Below are positions 41,414 through 49,731 of a DNA stretch of 64,000 nt, piece after piece. The notes under the pieces were generated by a model, which did not search any database, was not told the DNA's origin, and saw only the letters and a list, made by a program, of their open reading frames with translations. How positions within the stretch are numbered: the first letter of the stretch is position 1; every line of letters begins with the position of its first letter. The position numbers were made by a program, and so were the translations under genes. This DNA comes from an uncultured Clostridia bacterium (lineage in GTDB: Bacteria; Bacillota; Clostridia; Christensenellales; Aristaeellaceae): contig CAKULG010000007.1 of NCBI GenBank assembly GCA_934667105.1, positions 1 through 64,000 on the forward strand. Direction: 5' to 3'.

Positions 41414-41433
41414 CGTTTTCCCGGGCGCGCCAA
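41405..41433 (-). promoter_or_regulatory. Promoter of the vanW pair
   Basis: Minus strand TTGGCG (41433-41428), 17-bp spacer ending TGC, TATAAT (41410-41405). The -10 is the conserved box of the structured repeat. Confidence 0.78.
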
Positions 41434-41497
41434 TCGCCTGTGGGAAAATTTACAATCAATATTCCGGCAGGCGAAAAGCCGACGCATAAAAAGCGCG

Positions 41498-41526
41498 AAA
41501 AAAGCCGCCTGTTTTCAGGCGGCTTT
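41498..41526 (-). terminator. Terminator of tRNA-Arg
   Basis: AAAGCCGCCTG / CAGGCGGCTTT stem of 11 bp with a 4-nt loop, followed by TTTTTTCG on the minus strand, two bases past the CCA end of the tRNA. Confidence 0.93.
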
Positions 41527-41528
41527 CT

Positions 41529-41605
41529 TGGTGAACCCGGCGCGATTCGAACGCGCGGCCTACAGAGTCGGAGTCTGTCACTCTATCCAGCTGAGCTACG
41601 GGTCC
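41529..41605 (-). tRNA. tRNA-Arg (anticodon CCG), CCA encoded
   Basis: On the minus strand the 7-bp acceptor stem GGACCCG/CGGGTTC, D arm GCTC...GAGT, anticodon stem ACAGA/TCTGT with loop CTCCGAC (anticodon CCG, reading CGG) and T arm GCGCG-TTCGAAT-CGCGC are all present. Discriminator A is followed by an encoded CCA (41531-41529). Confidence 0.97.
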
Positions 41606-41631
41606 TTCCGCTTCCTTACGAAAGCTGAATC

Positions 41632-41660
41632 AGTATACCACCTGTTTTCCGGCTTGTCAA
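41632..41660 (-). promoter_or_regulatory. Promoter of tRNA-Arg
   Basis: Minus strand TTGACA (41660-41655), 17-bp spacer, TATACT (41637-41632), 27 bp upstream of the tRNA. Confidence 0.92.
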
Positions 41661-42065
41661 GGCAAAAAACGAAAAAAAACGGGCGCGCGGAAAAGCGTCG
41701 CGCCGGGCCTAAGAAAGCGCGTTTTTTTCGCACTGGTGATTTGCGCGGCGATTGAAAATGGGCAGGCGGAAGAAAATGGCCCAGATCGCGGGCTCGAAGC
41801 GGGGGCGCGAAGCAATGCGCCGGTAAAATGTGGCGAAATTTCTCTATTTCTCCCTCTCGCTTGGTGAGAATAACCATGCAAAAGGGCTGCAGCCGAAAAA
41901 TACCACTTTACAAGAAACACGTCTGCATGTATCTTAAGGTGGAATTTGGAACGCGGGAGCAAGGAAAAAACGGCGCTTGCGCAGAGGAGGGCCGCGAGGC
42001 GCGCCTCTTGGAAACGGGCGGAGAACGCTTCGCCTGCCGCAAGCGCAAAAGATGGAGGAATGCGT
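41661..42065. other. Gene-free leader of ABC operon 2
   Basis: About 400 bp without a convincing gene. Open frames here are antisense shadows of one another with poor composition. I see a 12-bp palindrome GAGGCGCGCCTC (41996-42007) and a TTGGTGAGAATAACCA dyad (41861-41876). The 10-mer GAATAACCAT (41868-41877) recurs upstream of ABC operon 3. No promoter of high quality is visible. Confidence 0.5.
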
Positions 42066-43016
42066 ATGACTACGGATATTCGGAGCAACCAGGCGGCGCT
42101 CAAGCGCACGCGCCACGGCCTCGGCTGGCAAATCACGCGGCACTGGCAGCTGCTGGTGATGATTTTGCCCGCGCTGGTGTATTTGCTGTTATTCCATTAT
42201 AAACCCATGTACGGCATCGTGATCGCCTTCAAAACCTACAAAATGAAGCTGGGCATTCTGGCCAGCCCCTGGTGCGGGTTTAAAAACTTCGACCGGTTGT
42301 TCAGTTCCTATTGGTTCCCCATCATTTTGAAAAACACGCTGACCATCAGCCTGCTTTCCCTGGCGCTGGGCTTCCCGGCCCCCATCCTGCTGGCGCTGAT
42401 GACCAACGAAATCCGCAATGAAAAAATCAAGCGCACCTTCCAGACGGTATCCTACGGCCCGCATTTTATTTCCACCATCGTAATGTGCGGCATGGTGATT
42501 CTGTTCACCAGCCCCTCCTCCGGCCTGATTAACAAGATTATCAGCGCCTTTGGCGGCGAATCTATTCCCTTCATGCAAAAGCCCGATATGTTCAAATGGG
42601 TGTATGTGCTCAGCGGCATCTGGCAGAGCACGGGCTGGAGCGCCATCATTTATTTCGCCGCCCTGGCGGGCGTGGATAAGAGCCTGCTGGAAGCGGCGGA
42701 AATCGACGGCGCGGGACGGCTGCAAAAGATTATCTATATCAATCTGCCCGTGCTGGTGCCCACCATGCTGACGCTGTTCATTCTGCAATGCGGTCAGGTG
42801 CTTTCTGTGGGCTATGAAAAGGTGTACGCCCTGCAAAACGCCACCAACACCACGGGCTCCGAGGTGATCTCCACCTATGTATACAAGGTGGGCCTTGTGA
42901 ACAAGGATTTTTCCTTCTCTACCGCCACCGGCCTGTTTAATTCGCTGGTCAACTGCGTGGTACTGATTCTGGCGAACACGCTTTCCAAGAAGCTGGCCCA
43001 TTCCAGCCTGTGGTGA
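42066..43016 (+). CDS. Sugar ABC transporter permease, LplB type (system 2)
   Basis: A 316-aa permease with six membrane helices. HYKPMYGIVIAFKTYKMKLG and the EAA loop LLEAAEIDGAGRLQKIIYI (about 200-218) are diagnostic, as is the ending SFSTATGLFNSLVNCVVLI. I choose the second ATG (42066), seven bases after GGAGG; ATG 42060 is too close. Fourteen bases precede the next gene. No ATPase gene accompanies it. Confidence 0.93.
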   Translation: MTTDIRSNQAALKRTRHGLGWQITRHWQLLVMILPALVYLLLFHYKPMYGIVIAFKTYKMKLGILASPWCGFKNFDRLFSSYWFPIILKNTLTISLLSLALGFPAPILLALMTNEIRNEKIKRTFQTVSYGPHFISTIVMCGMVILFTSPSSGLINKIISAFGGESIPFMQKPDMFKWVYVLSGIWQSTGWSAIIYFAALAGVDKSLLEAAEIDGAGRLQKIIYINLPVLVPTMLTLFILQCGQVLSVGYEKVYALQNATNTTGSEVISTYVYKVGLVNKDFSFSTATGLFNSLVNCVVLILANTLSKKLAHSSLW

Positions 43017-43030
43017 GGAGGAAGAAAACG

Positions 43031-43957
43031 ATGAAAAAGCAATCTGGCCGCACCCGGCCCCACGGCAAGGATCTGGCGTTTGTAATCGTCAATTACACCC
43101 TGCTTCTTCTGATTTTTATCATCACCCTGTATCCCATCCTGTTCGTTATCAGCGCGTCCTTCTCCGATCCCAAGGCGGTGGCCGCGGGCAAAATGATTCT
43201 GCTGCCCGTCAATCCCTCGCTGCAGGCGTATAAATTCGTGCTCAATTACGGTGAAATCTGGACGGGCTACGCCAACACCTTCTTCTACACCTTCTTCGGC
43301 ACGCTGCTGAACCTGGCGCTCACCATTCCCGCCGCCTACGCCCTTTCCCGCCGGGATTGCCCGCTGCGGGGCGTGATTATGATGCTGTTCATGATTACCA
43401 TGTATTTCGGCGGCGGCCTGATTCCCGGCTATCTGAATGTGAAGGAGCTGGGCCTGCTCAACACCCGCGCCATCCTGCTGATCTCGGGCGCCGTTTCCAC
43501 CTATAACCTGATTATCGCCCGCACCTTCTTTGCCAACACCATCCCCTGGGAGCTGCACGAGGCGGCCTTCCTGGATGGATGCAGCGATTTTAAAACGCTG
43601 ATAAAGATCATTATCCCCCTGTCCTCGCCCATTATCGTGGTGCTGATGCTGTATTACGGCGTGGTCCACTGGAACAGCTATTTCAACGCCATGATCTATA
43701 TCACCGATCGCAGCAAATACCCCCTGCAGGTTTTCCTGCGGGAGATCCTGACCGTGGGCCGGTTCGCCGAGGCGGCCTTTTCCAACGGCGATATCATGGA
43801 CGCGGACACCGCAGCCGCCATGATCAAGCAGGTGGAAACCGCCGACATGATTAAATACGCCGTGATCGTGCTGGCCACCGCGCCCATGATGCTCATTTAT
43901 CCGTGGCTGCAAAAGTATTTCGCCAAAGGGATTATGATCGGTTCCGTGAAGGGGTAA
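43031..43957 (+). CDS. Sugar ABC transporter permease, LplC/YtcP type (system 2)
   Basis: A 308-aa partner permease. LYPILFVISASFSDPKAVA opens the first periplasmic loop region, MYFGGGLIPGYL is conserved in this branch, and the EAA loop is LHEAAFLDGCSDFKTLIKI (about 176-194). It ends YPWLQKYFAKGIMIGSVKG. Start ATG 43031 follows GGAGG by nine bases. An extra segment (NGDIMDADTAAAMIKQVETA) before the last helix is typical of the YtcP group. Confidence 0.93.
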   Translation: MKKQSGRTRPHGKDLAFVIVNYTLLLLIFIITLYPILFVISASFSDPKAVAAGKMILLPVNPSLQAYKFVLNYGEIWTGYANTFFYTFFGTLLNLALTIPAAYALSRRDCPLRGVIMMLFMITMYFGGGLIPGYLNVKELGLLNTRAILLISGAVSTYNLIIARTFFANTIPWELHEAAFLDGCSDFKTLIKIIIPLSSPIIVVLMLYYGVVHWNSYFNAMIYITDRSKYPLQVFLREILTVGRFAEAAFSNGDIMDADTAAAMIKQVETADMIKYAVIVLATAPMMLIYPWLQKYFAKGIMIGSVKG

Positions 43958-43993
43958 CCGATGATAATAAATAAGAAAATGGAGGTACCTATC

Positions 43994-45631
43994 ATGTCCA
44001 AGACCTGGAAGCGCCTTGCCAGCATGCTGCTGGCCCTGATGCTGGTTCTCTCCCTCGCGCCCGCGCTGGCCGAGGGCGAAGAGCCCATCGTCATCACTGT
44101 GTCCGGCGTAATGGCAAGGCCGAACAACGACCTGGTGTATATGCACTACCTGGAGGAAAAATTCAATGTGAAGTTTGAATGCAACTTCATGTCCAAGGAA
44201 GCTTGGGAAACGCAGTCGACCATTTTGCTCGCGAACGACAATCTTCCTGATCTGCTGCTTGACGTCAATTTCAGCAAGCTGGACGCGGATCGCTACGGCC
44301 AGGAGGGCTTCTTCCTGGATTTCACCAAGTATCTGGATATTATGCCCGATTACGCCGCCCTGCTGGAAAAGGATCACGCGCTGAACGCCTTTGCCCGGGA
44401 TGAATTCGGCTCCATCTACGGCATGTACAAGACCCGCGGCAACCTGTGCTCCCGCGAGGTGGCCATGGCCTACATGAACAACGAGTGGCTCAAGAACGTG
44501 GGCATGGAGTATCCCACCACCACCGAGGAGCTGTACAACGTGCTGAAGGCCTTCAAGGAAAAGGACGCCAACGGCAACGGCGACCCCGATGATGAAATTC
44601 CCTTCTCCTTCACCGTCGATCAGGCCTCCGGCCAGCGCGTGGAATTCTCCATCCGCAATTCCTTCGGCATCTACGGCTATAAGAACAATTATCAGCTGCA
44701 GGTGACCGACGGCAAGGTGTGGCTGGCCGACGTGAGCGATAACTACAAGGCCTATCTCACCTTCATGCATCGGCTGTATAAAGACAAGCTGCTGGATAAC
44801 GATTGCTTCATCCAGACCAACGATGAGTATCAGGCCAAGATCAATGCCGGCCGGGTGGGCTATTTCGGCTCCTGGAGCACGCTGGATCGTGTGTTCACCA
44901 ACGAAGACAAGCGGATGTACCTGGATTACACCTTTGTCACCGGCTTTAAATCCGACCTGGTGGACGAGATCATCTATCCCCTGTGGAACCCTGTTACTGA
45001 AACGGCTGTGGACGTGGTGAGCGCCAGCACCAAGCACCCCGAGAAGATCTGCGAGATTCTGAATTACTTCTACACTGAGCAGGGAATGCAGGATGTATGG
45101 CTGTGCTGCGACGGCGTGAACGGCACCCTTGTGGAGGGCCCCTATGGCCTCAAGAGTGTCGACGGCACTGGCTATTACGAAGATTCCGGCATGAGCTATA
45201 TCGACTGGAAAGCTTCTAATTCCCATGTCGATAACGCGTTTGTCTATACGCAGTATAACATGGCGCAGAAGCTGGTGGATGAATCCACGCTGGAAGAACT
45301 GAAGGGATACCTGGACGAAGCGGCCAAGATGGATGATCCCTCTCAGCAGGTGCTGCTGATCGACGCCTTTAAGGATTACTATGTCCGCCAGGTGAAGACC
45401 TGCGACGATTATCCCCAGGTTTCCTACACCACTGCGGAAGCAGAGGAAAAGGCCATTATCCTCACCGACATTACCACCTACCTCAAGAGCATGAAGGCCC
45501 AGTTCATCACCGGCGAAATCGACATCGAAACCGGCTGGGATACCTATCTGCAGAGGCTGAGCGAGATGCGTCTGGATCGCCTGATGGAAATCGAGCAGGA
45601 GGCTTACGACCGCTACGCCAAGAACCTGTAA
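43994..45631 (+). CDS. Extracellular solute-binding protein, ABC system 2
   Basis: A 545-aa sugar-binding protein of the long LplA/YtcQ type. Signal peptide at 1-24 (MSKTWKRLASMLLALMLVLS) with cleavage after ALA and no lipobox cysteine. Mature start EGEEPIVITVSGVMAR. NGNGDPDDEIPFSFT is a calcium-binding-like loop common in this group, and YRDYCAKNL-like C-terminal residues (EIEQEAYDRYAKNL) close it. Start 43994 has GGAGG eight bases upstream; in-frame ATG 43961 has none. Followed by a hairpin and the regulator gene. Confidence 0.93.
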   Translation: MSKTWKRLASMLLALMLVLSLAPALAEGEEPIVITVSGVMARPNNDLVYMHYLEEKFNVKFECNFMSKEAWETQSTILLANDNLPDLLLDVNFSKLDADRYGQEGFFLDFTKYLDIMPDYAALLEKDHALNAFARDEFGSIYGMYKTRGNLCSREVAMAYMNNEWLKNVGMEYPTTTEELYNVLKAFKEKDANGNGDPDDEIPFSFTVDQASGQRVEFSIRNSFGIYGYKNNYQLQVTDGKVWLADVSDNYKAYLTFMHRLYKDKLLDNDCFIQTNDEYQAKINAGRVGYFGSWSTLDRVFTNEDKRMYLDYTFVTGFKSDLVDEIIYPLWNPVTETAVDVVSASTKHPEKICEILNYFYTEQGMQDVWLCCDGVNGTLVEGPYGLKSVDGTGYYEDSGMSYIDWKASNSHVDNAFVYTQYNMAQKLVDESTLEELKGYLDEAAKMDDPSQQVLLIDAFKDYYVRQVKTCDDYPQVSYTTAEAEEKAIILTDITTYLKSMKAQFITGEIDIETGWDTYLQRLSEMRLDRLMEIEQEAYDRYAKNL

Positions 45632-45655
45632 TTCCAGAAACAAAAAAGGAAATTC

Positions 45656-45687
45656 GGGGTGCGGGGGAGAATTATCCCCCGTGCCCC
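45656..45687 (+). terminator. Hairpin between SBP 2 and the AraC regulator
   Basis: GGGGTGCGGGGGA pairs with TCCCCCGTGCCCC using two G-U wobbles, giving a 13-bp stem. Probable partial terminator that protects the SBP message. Confidence 0.7.
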
Positions 45688-45780
45688 CTTTCCCGTCGAT
45701 TCCCGTAGAATGGCAGGCCGCCCCCGGGCGCGCCCGCTTTTCCGTGTTTTTATCCGATTTCTCGCAGGGAGGAATGCGCC

Positions 45781-47949
45781 GTGTCCCGAAGGAAGAAGCT
45801 GATTCGCCGCATTTTGCTGGCGTATCTTGTGATTTTGGTGCCCTTAATGCTGGTCAGCTTCTGGGTTTCCAGCAACACCATTAAGCGGCTGGAGCAATCC
45901 GCCTACAGCGGCGTGCGGGATCGGGTGCAGCAGGCGGGGGAGGAGCTGCGCCTGCTTTTTTCCAATTATGAAAGCGGCGGGGCCGCCCTTTTGCAGGAAA
46001 ACACCCTCCGGGGCGATTTCTGGAGCAATAACGTGAAGCGGATCAAGGCGATTCAAACCCTGCGCAGCATCGCCCAATACGATCCCGGCCTGCAATCGCT
46101 GTTTATCGACGTGGGCGGGAGCACGGTGTATACCTCCGGCGGCGTGTGCGCGAAGGATACGCTGCTGAATATCACTCTGGCGCTGGAGGAGGAATCCGCC
46201 GCCCGGGCGGAAAGTGCCCTAAAGGAAAAGCAGCGGCAGCTAACGGCGCTGTATCGCCGGGATGGGAAAACCGCCTATTTTCTTTTGCATTGCCTGCCCG
46301 CGCCCAATGGCAGGGCGGATGTGACGGTGAATTATCTGGTATCCGCCGATACCCTGGGCCGGCGGCTGCGGAGCATTTCGGGGGATATGCCCGCCTATGT
46401 GCGCCTGGAATGCGCCGACGGCTCGGCGGCGGCCTTTTATATTACCAACGAGCAGACGGAATATCTGCGCCAAGTGCCGGGGGAGGAGACGCTGCGCGGC
46501 TTTACCACGCTGGAGCGCGCCCTGGGGGCCTATGGGGCGCGTTTGTCGGTGTGGTACAGCACGGAGGCGCTTTACGCCCCGGTGCGCGCGGGCCAGGCGG
46601 TGAGCTTGGTGATTTTGACGGTGGGGCTGCTCATGTCGGTGGGGCTGTCGCTGCTGCTCAGCGCCCGGCGGATACGGCGGCTGGAAAAGCTGGCCGACGC
46701 GGCCCAGGGAAAGCCCGTTTCCTTCCGTTATGAGGATGAATACGCCTTCATCGGCGGCTTGCTGAATCATTCCGCCCTGGAAATTCATAATCTGTCCGAT
46801 CATATTCAGCACACCGGCGAAATGCTGCGGCATCAGACGGTGATGCTGCTGCTCTCCGGCGCGGTGAAGGAGCGGGAAACCGCCAACTCCCTGCTGGAAT
46901 CCAGCGGCATGGCGCTGAGCGAGGAATATTTCTTCGTGGGCGGCGTGGAGCTGCTGGATCACGAGGAAAAGCTGGAAAAGCTGCTGGCTGGTATGAAGCA
47001 GGAATTGGCCTGCATTGTGGAGCGAAACGGCAAGCGCTTTCTGGCCGTGATTGTGGAAACCACCGAACGGGACGCGGAGGGCGAAAAGCGGCGGGAATGG
47101 GCCCAGGGACTTTTGCGCACGCTGTCCGCCCTGGGCGCGGAAAACGCGCGCATCGGCCTGAGCCAGGCCTATCAGGAAACCGGCATGCTGAATTTGGCCC
47201 TGCAGGAGGCGGCGGAAACGCTGGCGGAGGGCGAAGGAAAGCAGCGCGTTCTGCGCTTTGAAGAATTGATCGGCCACGGAAACGGCGTGATGCAGCTCAA
47301 TCAGGGGCAGCTGAACGAATTCGCCGCCGCCCTGCGGGACCGGGACGAGGAAAAGGCCCTGACGGTTTTCGAGGCCATGCACAGCCGCGTGGCGCAATGC
47401 CGGTGCAGCGCGGCCAATAAGGCGTATCTGCGGGGCTGCATCGTGCAGACCATGCTTTCCGCCCTGGGCGAGGAGGAAGAAGAAAACGCCGCCTGGCTGC
47501 AATCCGTGCTGCGGCTGGATGTGCAGCAGGACGCGGCCTTTGCTGAGGAAATGCGCCGTTTTCTGGCCCGCTGCGCCGCGCATTCTGGAAAAACCATGGA
47601 TTGGGGCCGCATTACCGATTATATTCAGGCCCACTATGGCGATCCGAACCTGTCCGCCATGAGCGTGGCCGCCTTTGTGGGCGTGAACCGGGCGCATTTG
47701 GGACGGCTATTTAAGGCGAACGTGGGCAAAACGTATATTGAATACGTCTCCTTTGTGCGGCTGGAAAAGGCCCGGGAGCTGCTGACGGCCACCGATCTGC
47801 CCGTGGCGGAAATCGCCCAGCGGGTGGGCTATTGCGATCATTCCAGCTTCCGCCGCAAATTTAAGGCCCAATACGGCGCGAGCGTTTCCGATTTCCGCCG
47901 GGAGCAGGAGAACGATTCCGACGGGGGAGACGAGGGAAAGGAACAATAA
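45781..47949 (+). CDS. Membrane-bound AraC family regulator (sensor plus HTH)
   Basis: A 722-aa one-component regulator. Two membrane helices (about 9-29 and 272-295) flank an outside sensor domain of 240 residues. A cytoplasmic linker with a GGDEF-like degenerate region follows, then the C-terminal AraC HTH (GDPNLSAMSVAAFVGVNRAH, DLPVAEIAQRVGYCDHSSFR, about 618-705). Start is GTG 45781, eight bases after GGGAGG. Such YesN-like proteins usually activate the adjacent ABC sugar operon in response to an extracellular saccharide, here system 2 just upstream. Confidence 0.92.
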   Translation: MSRRKKLIRRILLAYLVILVPLMLVSFWVSSNTIKRLEQSAYSGVRDRVQQAGEELRLLFSNYESGGAALLQENTLRGDFWSNNVKRIKAIQTLRSIAQYDPGLQSLFIDVGGSTVYTSGGVCAKDTLLNITLALEEESAARAESALKEKQRQLTALYRRDGKTAYFLLHCLPAPNGRADVTVNYLVSADTLGRRLRSISGDMPAYVRLECADGSAAAFYITNEQTEYLRQVPGEETLRGFTTLERALGAYGARLSVWYSTEALYAPVRAGQAVSLVILTVGLLMSVGLSLLLSARRIRRLEKLADAAQGKPVSFRYEDEYAFIGGLLNHSALEIHNLSDHIQHTGEMLRHQTVMLLLSGAVKERETANSLLESSGMALSEEYFFVGGVELLDHEEKLEKLLAGMKQELACIVERNGKRFLAVIVETTERDAEGEKRREWAQGLLRTLSALGAENARIGLSQAYQETGMLNLALQEAAETLAEGEGKQRVLRFEELIGHGNGVMQLNQGQLNEFAAALRDRDEEKALTVFEAMHSRVAQCRCSAANKAYLRGCIVQTMLSALGEEEEENAAWLQSVLRLDVQQDAAFAEEMRRFLARCAAHSGKTMDWGRITDYIQAHYGDPNLSAMSVAAFVGVNRAHLGRLFKANVGKTYIEYVSFVRLEKARELLTATDLPVAEIAQRVGYCDHSSFRRKFKAQYGASVSDFRREQENDSDGGDEGKEQ

Positions 47950-47984
47950 AACGGCAGGAGAAAAACAAAAGGGAGGAACGAGGA

Positions 47985-49463
47985 ATGCTTGAACAGAAAA
48001 CGCCGGAACAGGCGGGCGTATCATCCGAGGACGTGATGCGCTTTGTGAATACGCTGAATCAGATGGGGCTGGCGACGCACGGCGTTTTGCTGATGCGCGG
48101 CGCGTCCGTCTTCGGCGAATTCTATTGGAAGCCCTTCCACCGGGATTACTGCCACCGTATGTATTCCCAGACCAAATCCTTTGTGGGCGTCGCCGTCGGC
48201 CTGCTGCTTGCGGACGGCCGCCTGACGCTGGACGACCCCGTCGCGGCCTATTTTCCCGATAAGGCGGAGCGCGAACTGCCCGAGAACCTGCGCCGGCTGA
48301 CCATTCGGAACCTGCTGACGATGGAAACCTGCGGCCGGACGGGAAGCTGGTTTGAATGCGACGATCCGGATCGCGTGCATTGGTATATGAACGATAATTC
48401 CGCCCATCTTCCGGGGGGCATGCGCTTTGAATACGACAGTCCGGGCTCCCAGGTGCTTTGCACGCTGGTGGAGCGGCTTTCCGGGCTGTCGTTTTTTGAC
48501 TTTCTGAATCAGCGCCTTTTTTCCAAAATGGGCGCGTTTCAAACGGCCTCCGTGCTGAAAACCCGGAGTGACGACAGCTTTGGCGATTCCGCCATGCTTT
48601 GCACGCTGCGGGATATCGCCGCGTTTGCGCGGCTGCTGATGAACGGCGGGCGCTGGGAGGGGCGGCAGCTGATTGACGAGGCCTATGTCCGCGCGGCCAC
48701 CGCGCCCCAGGTGGATAACGATGAAATGGGCTTTGACAGCTGGGAAACCCGCGGGTATGGGTATCAGATCTGGTGCCTGCGGAATCAAGGCTTCTTTTTC
48801 AACGGCATGGGCGCGCAGATGACCTTCTGCTTCCCGGAAAAGGATTTGATTTTTGCCGTTATGTCGGATAATCAGGGCTATCCCGGGGCGAAATCCATCA
48901 TTGAAACGGCGTTTCAGTGCTGCATTCTGGATCGCATGGAGGATGCGCCGCTGCCGGAGAACCCCGAAGCCTACGCCCGCTGCCTGGCCCTGGGGGAGGG
49001 ACTGGAGTTGGCGCGTCTGGCGGGGCCGCCGCATTCCGCCTTCGCGGCGGAGCTGGAAGGCAAAAGCTATGCGTGCCCGGAAAATCCCACGGGGATTACG
49101 CGGTTTTCCTTTCATTTCCCTTCGCAGGACGAGGGCGAGCTGCATTATACCAACGCCCAGGGCGACAAAACGCTTCGCTTCGGCCTGGGCAAGAACGTTT
49201 TTGATTTCTTCCCCCAGCTGGGCTATTCCAACGACCATGCCGGGCTTCGCACAACGGACGGCTTTCGTTACCGCTGCGCCGCCTCCGCCGCCTGGCGCGA
49301 ACCGCGCAAGCTGTTGATAAAGGTTCAGATCATCGACCGCTATTTTGGCAATATGCTCGCCATGTTTTCTTTTGCCGGGGATACGGCCGTGGTGCGCATG
49401 CATAAGTCGGCGGAGGATTTCTTGCAGGAGTATCAGGGGGAATTCGTGGCGCGCCGCCTTTGA
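47985..49463 (+). CDS. Serine hydrolase, class C beta-lactamase/PBP-like
   Basis: A 492-aa penicillin-binding-like hydrolase. The SxxK nucleophile is in YSQTKSFVGVAVG (about 60-72), the second motif reads YDSPGSQ instead of the usual Y-x-N, and a HGxG-like third motif is not obvious although NGMGAQMTFCFPE is at the right place. A C-terminal extension (about 350-492) is beta-rich. No signal peptide, so it is probably cytoplasmic and may be an esterase acting on an imported glycan. RBS GGGAGG; 35 bp after the AraC gene, so likely part of operon 2. Confidence 0.82.
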   Translation: MLEQKTPEQAGVSSEDVMRFVNTLNQMGLATHGVLLMRGASVFGEFYWKPFHRDYCHRMYSQTKSFVGVAVGLLLADGRLTLDDPVAAYFPDKAERELPENLRRLTIRNLLTMETCGRTGSWFECDDPDRVHWYMNDNSAHLPGGMRFEYDSPGSQVLCTLVERLSGLSFFDFLNQRLFSKMGAFQTASVLKTRSDDSFGDSAMLCTLRDIAAFARLLMNGGRWEGRQLIDEAYVRAATAPQVDNDEMGFDSWETRGYGYQIWCLRNQGFFFNGMGAQMTFCFPEKDLIFAVMSDNQGYPGAKSIIETAFQCCILDRMEDAPLPENPEAYARCLALGEGLELARLAGPPHSAFAAELEGKSYACPENPTGITRFSFHFPSQDEGELHYTNAQGDKTLRFGLGKNVFDFFPQLGYSNDHAGLRTTDGFRYRCAASAAWREPRKLLIKVQIIDRYFGNMLAMFSFAGDTAVVRMHKSAEDFLQEYQGEFVARRL

Positions 49464-49598
49464 GACGGGCTCTCGCCCGAACCGCGCCGCCCGCCGCCGC
49501 ATAGCCTGAAAGCGAAGGCAAAATCGCGGCGGACCCGGGGAATCAAAGCCGAAATTGCGACAAATTTGTGGCAGAAAGGTTTTTTTTCGCCAAATGGA

Positions 49599-49627
49599 TT
49601 GATTTTTGTCAAGGGTTGGTTTATTAT
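49599..49627 (+). promoter_or_regulatory. Promoter of pckA
   Basis: TTGATT (49599-49604), 17-bp spacer, TATTAT (49622-49627), about 105 bp before the start codon. Confidence 0.65.
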
Positions 49628-49647
49628 AGAATACGCTATCATGCGGG

Positions 49648-49667
49648 CAATTGGTCTTTTCCAATTG
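49648..49667 (+). promoter_or_regulatory. Inverted repeat in the pckA 5' region
   Basis: CAATTGG and CCAATTG are separated by TCTTTT, a 7-bp dyad about 20 bp after the -10 box. It could be a repressor operator or an mRNA hairpin. Confidence 0.6.
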
Positions 49668-49731
49668 TAAAGGCCTCTAACCGCCTGCGCAGCAGCCAAA
49701 GAACTGTATTTAGAAAAGAGAGGTTGCAAAA

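Noticed and set aside
41661..42065. A riboswitch or T-box in the ABC operon 2 leader
   Set aside because: I could not find the conserved core of any known class; only isolated short dyads are visible.
41828..42202. A 124-aa plus-strand frame before ABC operon 2
   Set aside because: It overlaps the permease start in another frame and has no ribosome-binding site or recognisable motif.
42875..45643. A 922-aa open frame on the minus strand across the system 2 permease and binding-protein genes
   Set aside because: It is antisense to three well-supported genes, is rich in His/Val/Gln/Gly as mirror frames of high-GC genes are, and has no start signal.
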